A stretch of 64,000 bases of DNA. It comes from Corallium rubrum (taxonomy: Eukaryota > Cnidaria > Anthozoa > Scleralcyonacea > Coralliidae). Below, one piece after another: positions 22,812-33,488 of the stretch (position 1 is its first letter; each line of letters opens with the position of its first letter). Both the position numbers and the translations under genes were made by a program. Under the pieces are notes generated by a model. That model was not told the DNA's origin. It did no database searches and saw nothing but the letters and a program-made list of their open reading frames with translations. The stretch lies in the NCBI GenBank assembly GCA_964035015.1, contig OZ035999.1:4670127-4734126 (forward strand), given 5' to 3'.

Positions 22812-23517
22812 AGCCTGGTTCTCATATGTCGCCGATGGTCGCCGACGCATGATTTAAGCCGTGTTTACACGGCCAAAATTTAAGCACGCTTAAGTTAAGC
22901 GTGCTTAAAATGCGCCACCTTGGTACGTTTACACGGTCATTTAATAATCCCTTACTAAAACACGCACACCATTATCAACATGGCGGACGAGCTTTTTTTT
23001 TGGTTTTGTAAGCTTCGTATGGGTAGCGTGCGTCAAAGAACAACGGAAGACATCGGTACACGAGAAAGAGTAATAGTTAAAAGAAAGAAACAAACAAACA
23101 AAGGAACAAAGAATAGCGAGATGGAAGCTTCTACAGCAGGGCAAAAAAATGCATTTTATCGTAGGAATAACACCGTATTAATAGCAAGCGTTTTTCAATC
23201 CCGTTGCGTTTACACGGCCAAGTTAAGCGCGATTAACTGATCGTGCTCAGTTTAATCCACCTCCTTGAGGTGGTACAAACTAATCGCGATTAATTTACGT
23301 CGATCTGTTTACACGGACATTTTAAACCTGCTTAAAGTCAGACGTGGCCCAGATCCCGCTTAAATTTTGACCGTATAAACAGGGCTTTAGATACATGTTA
23401 AGTAAAAGAATAAAAGCACTGTTTTTCTGCATTGTTCTTTATTTCTTAACATGCTGCTGCACTTCCCGTTTTAACATGCATCTAAATCACAAATCGCCGA
23501 CATATGAAAACCAGGCT
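22812..23517. mobile_element. Outer Harbinger-type MITE (interrupted)
   Basis: Starts AGCCTGGTTCTCATATGTCG and ends GAAAACCAGGCT, flanked by TTA (22809-22811 and 23518-23520). Apart from the insertion at 22857-23386 it matches the MITE at 16611-16803, including the ATGCATCTAAATCA segment near the right end. Confidence 0.88.
22857..23386. mobile_element. Inner Harbinger-type element nested in MITE
   Basis: Starts AGCCGTGTTTACACGGCC and ends with GACCGTATAAACAGGGCT, flanked by TTA on both sides (22854-22856 and 23387-23389). Removing the element and one TTA restores the outer MITE sequence GATTTAGATACATGTTA. Subterminal repeats are built on TTAAGC and CGTTTACACGG. An 86-aa frame at 22980-23240 begins MADELFFWFCKLRMGSV and is basic. 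Like exon 1 of the Harbinger transposase it starts MAD and turns Arg/Lys-rich, so it may be a deletion derivative's first exon (inference). Confidence 0.87.
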
Positions 23518-23520
23518 TTA

Positions 23521-25109
23521 AGGTACTTACTTATTATGTCGACACAAGTCGCCTTTAGAAGTCAAAGTCAAGGGGTAACGGGTAAATCACCTGTGCCGTG
23601 AGAAAAAAAATAATCAAATGTGGAATGGTTTATTGGTTGACGTTACATATACAAGATATAAATCGTGTCCGCTTTTATAAGATAAATAAACATGACTTAG
23701 TAATGAATTTCTATTCTTGTCGTCCCTCGCACAGTACTTAGAAAGGTAGCTTACTGAGAGAAGGGACATTACTCTTGGAAAAGGTCGAATGACTAATGTT
23801 TTTGCGAATTGAAATTCCAGATGTGATCAATCAGCAACAGCCAACACAAGTCGTGATCAACAAATTACATGTGTTTACTAGACTATAGATTTCAACGCGA
23901 GCGAAAGCTTGAGATCTAAGCGAGATTAAGTTTTAATCACAGAAGATGAAAAACAAACGGGCCATGTTGTTGACGAGACCAATAAGGAGAAAATGTAAAT
24001 CAGGGAAACCATTTGATAACACAAACATGCATGCTATTCAACTATTAACACCTTTGGCAAAAGCGTTTCTAAAAAAATAGACGACTGTCGCTTCGTGGAG
24101 TGTTAAACTATAACTACAAGTATTTGTCCATATGTATATACTTCGAAACGATGACTGAAGTTTTTTTTAATTAATCGTAACAAACTTTTTTCCCCAATAT
24201 ATTTCCCTTAATTTATAATTCACGGCTTACGGCTCTATTTATGGCAAATTTACATTTCTGACAGAAGTGTACCCAAGGTAAACAAGTAAGAGACAAGACT
24301 TGGCGGGGAATGGCGCGTAGCTCTGGTCACTTCATGTAGTTACAATGTTTTTAGGTGCTAACGAATCGCCTGGTTGTCAGGCTCTGGTTACATATATAGT
24401 CTTAATTAGTATAGTTCAATTTAACAATATTCGACCTATACATTATATTAAATTGCTACGTGACTCGGCGTACATCATTCTGAGTTTCAAGATTCTGTAA
24501 TTCACGCGATATTAAAGTCCAATCATCTGCGTTCTTGGCCTAAATCTGTTCTGTACAAACTTCTCAAACGACAATCTAGTTAACAGCTTTTGACTTTTGT
24601 CTCTTAGCACAAACAGTGACATTCGACTCTTTAATTATTCATCGATTACGGTATGCCAAAACAGCAGGCACGGACTCGCAAAAACAACACTTTATCATAT
24701 GCGATCTGTTGTGTTCTCTCAGTGTATTTTTCCACAAGGGAACAAATGCATAAAATAAACAACGACCACAAAAAATGGAGACTGTTTCCTGCGTTTTATC
24801 TAAATAAAAAATGTAACCAAAAGTCTATATATACCATAGGCGTTTGAAACACTTGGGCTTACACCTGTCAGGATTTCCAACTTGTTTACTCGTACGCGAA
24901 CTTGAGGTTGAAAAAACACATGTCAACCATCTAGTCACAACGAAATTTGATGTCTGTTTGTTGTCGACAGTTTTCCACTTTTCATCGGTTTGCGAAATCC
25001 AATAGAACGTGTATAGTTTGATCCCAAAAATCCCAATCGGAGACCACGTTTAAAATACGGATACAGTCTACAGATAACTCCTACAACTTTAATAGTTTCC
25101 CTTTTCCGT
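23521..25109. other. Intergenic, no gene recognised
   Basis: About 1.6 kb without recognisable repeats or convincing coding sequence. It lies downstream of small gene 2, which reads leftward, so part may be its 3' UTR. Confidence 0.4.
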
Positions 25110-25583
25110 CTAAAATGTCACAGATCTTTGGCGGCGCGGGAAATCGCTTTCCCTCCCGAAAGCCTTGCGTCGAAAATGTCGTCCTTTGCGGTGCTGCAGA
25201 TAGCCCATGTTTTTCGCTTTGCTGTAGTGACGGTCCGGTAAGGATAGATCGTATTTCTTATCCAGTTCCTCCACAGCTTTCGTCTCGTCCCCTTCTTCGA
25301 CCTCGTCGATGGCTTCCAAGCTGGGGAAAAACTCCCTGTGCAGGCTACATCTGTTCGTGTTCGCCGGGTCTTGACGAGTGCACCGACACTCGGTTTCGTT
25401 AGGACTGGGTATTTTGTCCTCTTTCGCCTGATGGGCCTTCCTTTCGTAGATACACGAGAAGTCGCAGACCCTCTCAGTTTTCTCCCAATCTGACATTGAT
25501 AGCGGCGGATCATCTAGGCACAAGTAAGGCACTTGAGAGCACAACATAACAGCTAGCAACGAAAAAAGGAAATAAAATACCAC
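25110..25583 (-). CDS. LSMSD-box small protein, member 2 (unknown function, 157 aa)
   Basis: Paralogue of the frame at 1816-2292. Shared features are LSMSD-x-E (28-34), VCDFSCIYERKA matching ICDYEEIYNHKA, FPSLEAIDEVEE, HYSKAKNMGYL, RHFRRKAF and the end RRQRSVTF at the stop. The longest frame starts with a hydrophobic stretch (MVFYFLFSLLAVML) that could be a signal peptide. Neither paralogue has one, and the DNA encoding it looks like a pyrimidine-rich acceptor region (TTCGTTGCTAG), so I prefer Met13 as the start (145 aa) or a start in an upstream exon. Cysteines C38, C67 and C69 are not shared by all members. No known domain is recognised. The protein is acidic in the middle and basic at the C-terminus. 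Confidence 0.7.
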   Translation of the reverse strand: MVFYFLFSLLAVMLCSQVPYLCLDDPPLSMSDWEKTERVCDFSCIYERKAHQAKEDKIPSPNETECRCTRQDPANTNRCSLHREFFPSLEAIDEVEEGDETKAVEELDKKYDLSLPDRHYSKAKNMGYLQHRKGRHFRRKAFGRESDFPRRQRSVTF

Positions 25584-26500
25584 AGAAAGAGAAAAATTAA
25601 CGCGAACAACGCCTGGGCATAAGCAGCTAAAATATTATGCCTTCGGATGTTGGATTTCGTCCGATCTCAATAATTTGAGTAAAACAAAAACAACCCACTC
25701 CCCACCCTCCCCTCCCCTCCCCCGCTCTTTAAATGCTCTCGTGAATTCCAATTTGATTACAAACGTGTTAAGTAACTCCGTGATGAGACCGTGTTGAAAG
25801 GAAGGAATACAAATCTTCATTAGGAGTATGTTAAAATATCGAGAGACAAGGAGAAGAGTATAGAAAATAATAAAAAGCGCGAAACACTATTTTACATGAG
25901 TGATCACCGAAGCACAATGTTTTAATTAACGTCAAAGAAAAAAAGCAAATAGCCGTGCAAACTATCCCTAATTAAAATATATATTGCTTTGGATTCGGTT
26001 CTTTCTCGATATTCGAAAACAAAGCAACTCTATTGTTTACCAAAAACCACATCCAGCCGACAATTTGAAAAAATACGAGTGTTATAAGATAGAAAATTCA
26101 AAATTCAAATTTTAAAATTTAAAATTAAATATAAAAAAAGTATGCATCCTTTAATTCTTGTTGACCTCTTGTTGTATACATACTTAGCTTATTTTCTGTT
26201 TGTAATTTTAAATTTTTAAATTTTCTAGTTATTTTAATCCTAACGTTATTTTAATCACTTGGTCTGATTATGACTTTGTAATAAAGTCGAAATTTCACCG
26301 TTTCATTTGTCTTGTTTTAGCTCATACAGTTTTGAGTTTCAAAATGTTTACGTTCGGTTTATCAGTATGCTTCGGTTTGTATCTATTGTTTACCATGCAC
26401 GCATTTATAGTCATTATGCCATATAATCCTTTCCAAAAAATAAAAAAGTCTTTCAAAAAAAGAAAGCTAAAACGTAGTGTTATAGAAAGTAGTATAAATG
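25584..26500. other. Upstream region of small gene 2
   Basis: Contains a C/T-rich tract (25698-25735), AT-rich repeats near 26095-26230 and no recognisable gene. Confidence 0.4.
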
Positions 26501-26509
26501 CTGCGTGTG

Positions 26510-26514
<5 letters not shown>

Positions 26515-26566
<52 letters not shown>

Positions 26567-26567
26567 T
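26515..26567. repeat. (AT)n microsatellite, SINE tail
   Basis: An AT dinucleotide array adjoins the 3' end of the minus-strand SINE at 26568-26800. It may be that element's tail. Confidence 0.9.
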
Positions 26568-26800
26568 GGGCATTTCACTCGATTACATAGCATGTTCTAA
26601 GGATTTGGGGTGAAGGAAAGTTCGAGTGTAGAATATATACATTTTAAGACCAAACCGGGACCAGTTGCGAAAAATGCAACTACACAGGCCTTCCGGCAGG
26701 AATTGAACCCACGACCTTGCGATTCTATAGTGCAATGCTCTGACCATACTGAGCCACAGAGGGCGTTGTCGAGAGCTTGATCGCGAGTTCTGTATATATA
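26568..26800 (-). repeat. tRNA-derived SINE
   Basis: On the minus strand there is an RNA polymerase III box A, TGGCTCAGTATGG (26756-26744), and a box B, GGTTCAATTCC (26709-26699), spaced as in a tRNA. A non-tRNA body follows, containing TTTTTCGCAACTGGTCCC and GTAATCGAGTGAAATGCCCA. It ends in an (AT)n tail. The CCA end and a full cloverleaf are not evident, so it is a SINE and not a tRNA gene. A second 3'-part copy lies at 26850-26985 and a diverged plus-strand copy at 48401-48620. Confidence 0.8.
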
Positions 26801-26849
26801 ATAAGGTGGTAATGCCAGGAGAGAATTGGGTATATTATAAGTAATATTG

Positions 26850-26985
26850 GGCATTTCACTCGATTACATAGCATGTTCTAAGGATTTTGGGTGAAGGAAA
26901 ATTCGACTGTAGAATATATACATTTTAAGACCAAACCGGGACTAGTTGCGAAAAATGCAACTACACACGCCTTCCGGCAGGAGGT
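26850..26985 (-). repeat. Partial copy of the tRNA-derived SINE body
   Basis: Near-identical to 26570-26700 (CATTTCACTCGATTACATAG, then AAGACCAAACCGGGACTAGT), ending at CCTTCCGGCAGGA just before the tRNA-like head. It is a duplicated 3' part. Confidence 0.8.
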
Positions 26986-27247
26986 AGTGTAAAAATACAA
27001 ATCGAAAATGGAAGGTTGGTGTCGGGATACTAGCTTTGTCAGAAATGTAAGAGCTCCTTCATCAGTACTTTGGCAGGAGACCAACTCTTTTTAACATTTC
27101 GACTTTAAACACAGTACACTGCCAGATTTGAAAACCAAAATATTGACACGTAATCGTATTTATGCCGTATAGACGTTTACGGAGAAAACAATGGTACAAT
27201 TGGCGCCAAAATGCGGTGTTACCCCCACATGTCATAACTTTCTTTAA

Positions 27248-27690
27248 AGTGCCTATGAAGCGAAAATTATTATTGTCTTAAATGAAAGAACTCTCAAAAC
27301 GACAAAATAACATCTTTTGCAGATCTTTGTTTCCGTGCCTGCAAATTAAACACTTTGACGTCACACGTGTATAATGAGTTATCAGAGAAGGTTCGGCATC
27401 TTTGCTATTATCAAACGAAGTCAATTAAAAATCTGTATGTCTCATGCTGTATGCGAAATAGACACACAGGATCGGCTTCAAAGTGATTTCGTTTGATAAT
27501 AGCAAAGATATAGAACTTTCTCCGATAACTCATTATACACGTGTGATGTCAAAGTGTTTAACTTGCACATCAAAGAAACTGAAATATCTCAACAACGAAG
27601 CACGGAAACGAAGATCTGCAAGAGATGTTACGTTGTAGTTTTAAGAGTTCTTTCATTTAAGACAATAATAATTATCGCTTCATAGGCACT
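27248..27690. mobile_element. Long-inverted-repeat element with TTAA target, copy 1
   Basis: Arms of about 180 bp (27248-27430 and 27500-27690) are inverted copies: AGTGCCTATGAAGCGAAAAT at the left and its complement at the right. TTAA lies on both sides (27244-27247 and 27691-27694), as in piggyBac-type insertion. Each arm carries a TGACGTCA-like site next to ACACGTGT. Related copies are at 47647-48118 and 60249-60732. Confidence 0.8.
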
Positions 27691-27959
27691 TTAAGTTCCA
27701 CTTGAAACAGTGCACATGCACAAAGAACAGGAAAATAAATGAATTTGCTGCTGCATGAAAGATAATGTAAAGATATCGAGGTTTTCGTTCGATTGTCTCG
27801 CAAATGAAAACATGTCGATACCGTTATACAAGTACCGCATGAATGATTACGAATTTACTTCCACGTCTGAGGTCCACAAACACTTGCTGAAGATAATTAC
27901 ATAGTACTCAAACTTATAAGATAACTTTTTTCCTCCTTGACCCTTTCCCGTCGGTTTCC

Positions 27960-28062
27960 CTGCATTAGACGAGTAAAATAGTCTGGCGTTAGCCAGAGTA
28001 AAATAGTCTCTGGCGTTAGCCAGAGTAAAATAGTCTCATGGCATTAGCCAGAGTACAATAGA
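27960..28062. repeat. Tandem CTGGCGTTAGCCAGA repeat
   Basis: Three tandem copies of AGTAAAATAGTCTGGCGTTA plus GCCAG. The CTGGCGTTAGCCAG core is palindromic. It is related to the dispersed repeat at 33392-33488 and 48631-48830. Confidence 0.75.
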
Positions 28063-28440
28063 TATAAGCCTTGAGAGTCGCGGATATGCCGCCTATAGAA
28101 AGAGTTAATGTTGTTGTTATTATCATTGGTGATAATCCTCCTGTATTTTAGCATTTGACTGTAAATGAGGCCTTTTTTACAGCTGTTTGGATGCTGTGAT
28201 GTGTTGTGGAGAAGTGGTGTGCGGTCGGTGGGTTTGATGTAGAGAGTGGATTCGATGGTTCGTTGTGGGGTGACGTAGACGTTGGTGTCAAGGAAGTTGA
28301 CATTAGTGGTTGAGTATGAGACGGTGAATTTTATGCTATGGTGAAATGAATTTAGGTGGTTCATGAATGTGAGAAATGCTTCCTCTCCATGGGTCCATAT
28401 AAGAAATATATCATCAATGAATCTTTTCCACGTGAGGAGT
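28044..28440 (-). pseudogene. Penelope-like element reverse transcriptase fragment
   Basis: The minus strand reads WKRFIDDIFLIWTHGEEAFL, then LNSFHHSIKFT, NVNFLDTNVYV and KKGLIYSQMLKYRRIITND. This is the palm-to-thumb part of Penelope-like reverse transcriptases, with the catalytic IDD (F-x-DD) and the FLDT motif. Both ends are missing: the 5' side is cut by a trinucleotide repeat (about 28450-28500) and the 3' side by the CTGGCGTTAGCC repeat. No endonuclease domain is seen. It is a dead fragment. Confidence 0.75.
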
Positions 28441-30430
28441 GAGATTATTAGGTGTGTTGTTATTGTTGTTGTTATTATATTATTATTATTATTATTATTT
28501 TTTGTTTACTGTTTGCATTTATTTTAAATATTCCAAGGTCTCTATACCTAATCTTTAAATGTTGCCACAGATCAGTTGGTAGTTTGTTTGCTTTGTTTTC
28601 GGCAAGTGTCTTTCTTCTTTCTTTACGAAAATGTTTCCCGCGCTTTTTCCTGTGCTCCATCGAACTAGACGTGACAACCAATCAGAAATGTTGCTGCATT
28701 AAACATGTTATAAAAAATATATGAAGATAGAGTGAAGAATTTTTGTAGTTGAGTTGTTCATTTGTCGAAGCTTTTATACAAAAGATGTTAAACATCGAAA
28801 ACGATAATTCATTCGCCATGACGAATGGATCAATTAGAAGTGAACTACAAGACTTTGTGTTTTTCTTCATTTCAATTCTATGTTGACAAATTGTCTGTTT
28901 TCCAAATAATCAGCTGCATGTTGTCATGCAGGGGTTAAAATAATCAGCTGGAAATTTGTTAATCAAATAGATCAGAGGAGCCGTTTACAAAAACAGCGAA
29001 CCCCCACTATCCCTAACTCTAAGAAAAATAACGAAAAACATCGAGATAATGGGGTTTATCATACTGTAAAAGAGTGATGAAGTATATATGTCGAAATGAG
29101 ATCAACTTTTGTTTGAGATCGATGGCAAGGATTTCGAGATAACCGTATTTCGAGATAGCGGAGTTCTACAGTAACGTGACGCTTCCGGAGTCAGGGCGGG
29201 GTGCGTTTCTACAAGGTCGCATAACGGCAGGCGAATCATAATCGCGTGACAGCCAGGTTAAAAAACCATGCAATGCATGAGACATATCTGCATGTTCTTG
29301 TCTCATATTATTTGATACCTCATTTCGAATTTCCAACGAGTTACTTCACTGTACTTGTTTTTTATATACAATTTCCGTTTTGTTCACATATAACTCTGGG
29401 ATATACCGTCAACAGAGAGCAACTCGTCAGGAAAGTGATTCCGCACGAACGAACCGGCGAACTCATAAGCAGAATACAAAGCTCTGCTAACTCGTGTCTC
29501 GTTGTGGCACAGCAATTATTTGCCGATACTGAAAGTAAAGCCTGACCTTTTCCAGAATGACTCTGAAAATGGAAAGTATTCACCGTGGACTGCTGATGCA
29601 GCTGAGCCAACAGTCGAATAAAAATATCCAATGTCAGCGGTCGTACGAGAAAATCCAACAATTTCCCGGCCATTTGGTTTGCCCACGTTTAAACCCGGAA
29701 TCCAGTTGTGCATATCGGTCAGTGGTACAAACACGTTTTGCTTTATTAAAACTGGGCCTCCTTTGGGTAATGCACGAGTCTGCGGTCAGTGACCAGGAGC
29801 AGTAACCCCCCCCCCCACCCCCCCAAATCAAGTCTTGTTGTAATAAAACATGACTTAGAATAACACATTCGCATGCAGTCTGCGTCGCGTCCGACCTTTC
29901 AGATTATTTTTTTAAATCCGATATTCAGTCAACATATTTGTTAAACAAAGTAAGTAGTATAAACATGATTACATATTAATTGCACCTCGGAGTCTCTTCT
30001 TAACATATGCACCTCGCATTTGTTTCTTTGTCAAAAGACTTTGAAACTTTAAAAATCTTGCATGTCGATGTACATCTTACATCCAGCCTGCCTGACATCT
30101 AAAATTCCTAGAATTAAAAGCAGAACGGCTAATCAAAATAACGTCTAGAGACTGAGCTCAGTAGATGTGCATGCTAGTTTAACTTTACTTATATTATTTT
30201 TGACAATTGCTTGACTTGTTTTTTACGATTATTTCGATTGTTTTGGCAATTTGAATATGGTCTAGACAACGTGGATCCACAAGAGCCAAACCGCAAATTG
30301 TTAATTTAATTTTCTTTGTATCGTCAACAAAAACATGAGCGTCTACACAGCTGAATAATGGCTCCAAAACAAACACTATTAAAATGGTTTCAATAAGAAG
30401 TTTCCCAGTACAAACTCCGACTGGAATAGT
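28441..30430. other. Intergenic with possible pogo-like remnant and GC-richer block
   Basis: 28450-28500 is a trinucleotide-rich tract. 28999-29172 begins CAGCGAACCCCCACTATCCC and ends GAGATAGCGGAGTTCTACAG, resembling a pogo/Tigger MITE. 29380-29800 is clearly GC-richer than its surroundings and open in several frames (for example 29516-29734 on the minus strand), but I recognise no domain or splice pattern. The rest is AT-rich DNA. Confidence 0.4.
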
Positions 30431-30960
30431 ATTAAACACCACGAATTCGGACTGGAATAATACTACGAATTTCTGATTAGAATAGAAAAGAATAATACGG
30501 AGTCTGATTAGAATATAAAGGAATAATATGGAATACTACGAATTCTGATTGGATTGGAATAATATAGAATATACAGTACCATGAATTCTGATTGGAATAG
30601 TATAGAATACGAATTCTAATTAGAATAATAAAGGAATAATATAGACTCCGACGAATTCTGATTAGAATATAAAAGAAAATATAGCATACTATACAACTTC
30701 TGATATAGGATATAGTACTATACGAAGTCTGCATGATTGGAATAGTATAGAATATAGTACTATACGAAGTCTGCATGATTGGAATAGTATAGAATACTAC
30801 GACTTCTGACTGAAATAGTATAGAATAGGAATTCTAATTAGAATAATAAAGGAATAATATAGAATACTACAAATTCTGATTAGAATAGTAAAGAATACTA
30901 TAGAACACTACACACTCTGATTAGAATAGTAAATAATACTACGATTTCTGGTTAGACTAG
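30430..30960. repeat. GAATTCTGATTAGAATAGT minisatellite
   Basis: About fifteen irregular copies of a 30-45-bp unit built from GAATTCTGATTAGAATA and GTATAGAATACTAC. The minus-strand open frame across it is Tyr/Ile/Ser-rich and is a repeat artefact. Confidence 0.85.
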
Positions 30961-31448
30961 TACACTACAACAGTACTAGAGTCGGCTCGCAGGCTACAAC
31001 AGTACAAGCATAAATTACGGAAAATGACACATATGCATGTCTGAAAATATAAAAGGTAAAATGTGTTCGCAAATGACGGAGAAAAACGTGATTACCAATT
31101 AGATTGCAAGAGAAGAATATGACAATAGATACGAAAAACAATATTTGTCAATTCGGACACATGATCTGTTAACAGCGTGTAATGTTAAGCCAGCATTTCG
31201 TGGACTTCAAGTACCCACTTATATAGTATTCTATCTTACAGTAACACTGTGCCCCCATTCTTCCTCCATGCAGGAACACGGAGAAACTCACTGGCGTAAA
31301 CTGGGCGGTGGTTAAGAACGGGGAGGCTGGCAATAACGTGTGGTTAACACGGCATAAACAATGTCCTTAGCGGCGTTGTTTTCAACGAAAAACCGTTGTG
31401 AACGGGGGAAAGCTTCATTGACTGGTACCTGCGGTGAAAAATATAGTA

Positions 31449-31575
31449 AACACCTGCTCACCGTGACAACGTTTTTGTCGCGACGAATGAGCAGACAAAC
31501 GACACAAACAAAACGGGACTCTATAAAGCAGAGGTAAAGAAGCGACAGACGTCGGTATATAGCAAAAACAGAACT
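31449..31575 (+). promoter_or_regulatory. Putative promoter of small gene 3
   Basis: A TATA-like CTATAAAG lies at about 31520-31527, some 50 bases before the ATG at 31576. An E-box-containing AACACCTGCT lies at 31449-31458 and is repeated upstream of member 1. Function is inferred from position only. Confidence 0.35.
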
Positions 31576-31959
31576 ATGCCTACGGTTCCAGATATGGTTC
31601 TTCCATCGACGATTAACGAAGTTATTCTGTCAATGTCGGACGTCGAAAGTCGCGAGAAGTTGTACGACGCGGGTTTGAACGTGAAAGACGTTGCACTGGT
31701 TAAAACATCGTGTCGACGAAATTGTAAGAATAAAGCGCGGCAACCACGAGGAAAAGATCCTGATAATAAGAATGATGAGAGAAATGGAAAAGAGAAGACC
31801 ACATCTAGTCCTGTTTGTCATTCAAAAGAGAAACACGAGGAACCACTTGTTGGACTTCATCGGCAGAGAGCGCTTGAGAAAGGGCATTTCAGAAAAGACA
31901 AACACCGCTCATTCAGAATACGAATATACACAAAAAGAAGTCGGGCAGAAACGATTTAG
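31576..31959 (+). CDS. LSMSD-box small protein, member 3 (unknown function, 127 aa)
   Basis: Shortest and most diverged of three paralogues. LSMSD-x-E lies at residues 18-24, followed by xxExxxD as in the others. The middle is Lys/Arg/Asn-rich with CRRNC, and lacks the acidic FPSLE segment. Near the C-terminus, LHRQRALEKGHFRKDKHRSF and R align with the HYxxAxxxGxL...RxFR region of members 1 and 2. The end AETI at the stop parallels TVSI and SVTF. No introns, signal peptide or membrane segment. Unlike the other two it lies on the plus strand, so these are dispersed duplicates and not a simple head-to-tail array. The start codon is the first ATG after a TATA-like box. Confidence 0.68.
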   Translation: MPTVPDMVLPSTINEVILSMSDVESREKLYDAGLNVKDVALVKTSCRRNCKNKARQPRGKDPDNKNDERNGKEKTTSSPVCHSKEKHEEPLVGLHRQRALEKGHFRKDKHRSFRIRIYTKRSRAETI

Positions 31960-32602
31960 AATGGGACTTTTGCACTGCATGAAACAATGTTAAGAAACAA
32001 TTTGAAAGTGCTATGGGGTTATGACAGGAGAGCAGCTGTCTTGAACTTATGGGTGCGGCTAGCAGAGCATTGAGAAATTAATCTTCAAATGAAATTTGAC
32101 GTACTGCGGAAATTATTTAAGCCAAACAAACAATCTTATGGACAAAGTTAACAGCAAAGCTGATATGTAGTTGTGAACAACATAGTTTCGGGTTTAAAAC
32201 CTTCAATGTAAGTCTTTTGTTAAAAATTGATTGTGTATGAAGTTGCTATATTGTAAAGCTAGTACTTAGTACTAGTACAGTACATATCCTTTTAAACATA
32301 AATTGTAATTTTTGAATCTTTATAAGTTTATGCAGAATATTTTTTCCACACTGTGTGCTATAGTACTGTACTGTACTGCACTGTACTGTATACTTCATAA
32401 TCATATATCTATATTTATATTTCACAGTATGTGCAGATAAGATTGGACATTTGGGTAAGAACTTTAAAAAAATTACTTTGATGTACAGTGGTTAAACATG
32501 ATTGATAAGGCAACTAAAAAACAAATTCTGATGAGGTGTGAAAAAGAGAATCTGGGTTGGATGTTTAGAAGAATCAAAGAATTTTTGATGAAGTTTTATT
32601 AA
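31960..32602. other. 3' region of small gene 3
   Basis: Probable 3' UTR and intergenic DNA. An ACTGTACTGTACTG repeat lies at 32365-32385. No gene recognised. Confidence 0.4.
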
Positions 32603-32606
32603 TTAA

Positions 32607-32992
32607 CCCATTGCTGCTTAAGATGTCTAGCGTTAAACAGAGTAAAACAATAAAGGGGTCGTTTTGGCTGTCTCAGGCAGGAAAGGGTTAAGGTCTTCGT
32701 ATAGGTTTTCAGGGTCATTTCTGTAAAGCGCTCTCAATTCGTCAGAATTTATGCCACAAAAATAAAATAGATATCGTTAGAAAGCTATGAATTTGTAGAA
32801 TACAATGGTGTCTTTGGTTTCGCGATAAACATAAACCGTTAATACTGTAGTTGTGAATTTTCTTATTAAAACCAGAGGGCTTCACTCAGGGTGACTCGAG
32901 TAAAAAGCGTTTTATTTTGTTCAAAACCTTTTTTTGTAGTTTAATTCTGAGATAAATTTCCAGCAAAACGGCTGTCTCAGGCAGCAAATGGG
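32607..32992. mobile_element. piggyBac-like MITE, 386 bp
   Basis: Ends CCCATTGCTGC and GCAGCAAATGGG are inverted repeats. TTAA lies on both sides (32603-32606 and 32993-32996). A TTAA target plus ends starting with CCC is the piggyBac signature. GCTGTCTCAGGCAG occurs twice inside. Non-coding. Confidence 0.65.
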
Positions 32993-33391
32993 TTAACAGA
33001 TCTTTCACATGAAATGTGTGGATTATGTGTAGAGAAATTTGATTGGTTGCCAAAAAAAAACCCACATTAAACAAACAAATGCAATAGACTGTTCAAAAGT
33101 TTGTATACATGTATAGTATTAAAGAATAAAACATAATCCGAAAATCGTCATCTTGTGACTTGATATTCAAGTTAAAAACAAGATAAGACAAAGTGAGATG
33201 TACTGTATATACAGTATTTAAACAGGCCTATTGTATGTTGCTCTTATCATGAATCTGTAGATGCAGTAATGATTCTTGGTGGTTAAATAGTTTTAATGAC
33301 TGTAGTTTTAATTTAAATATTTAATAAGAAAGAAATGCAAGACTAAGAAATACAAAAGAATGGGTCAACATCAATGCCTGCCATGCATGTT

Positions 33392-33488
33392 AACACTTTG
33401 AGGCCTGGACCTCTCCCTGTGCTGAATAAAATCATCTGGCATTAGCCAGAATAAAATACTAAAGACTCGTCGTCAGGCTCCAAAGTGT
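33392..33488. repeat. CACTTTGAGGCCTGG short dispersed repeat
   Basis: CACTTTGAGGCCTGG at the left and CAGGCTCCAAAGTG at the right form inverted ends of a roughly 97-bp element preceded by TTAA. Internal text TCTCCCTGTGCTGAATAAAA and CTGGCRTTAGCC recurs at 8600-8655, 48631-48715, 48733-48830, 58735-58830 and 63571-63605. Confidence 0.65.

Noticed and set aside
23395-23601. 68-aa plus frame
   Set aside because: Runs across the right end of the nested Harbinger-type MITE. Repeat-derived.
25524-25583. Signal peptide of small protein 2
   Set aside because: Neither paralogue has a hydrophobic N-terminus, and the stretch coincides with a pyrimidine-rich acceptor-like sequence. Left as an alternative only.
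26690-26760. Possible tRNA gene on the minus strand
   Set aside because: Box A and box B are present, but no clean acceptor stem is seen and a long SINE body follows.
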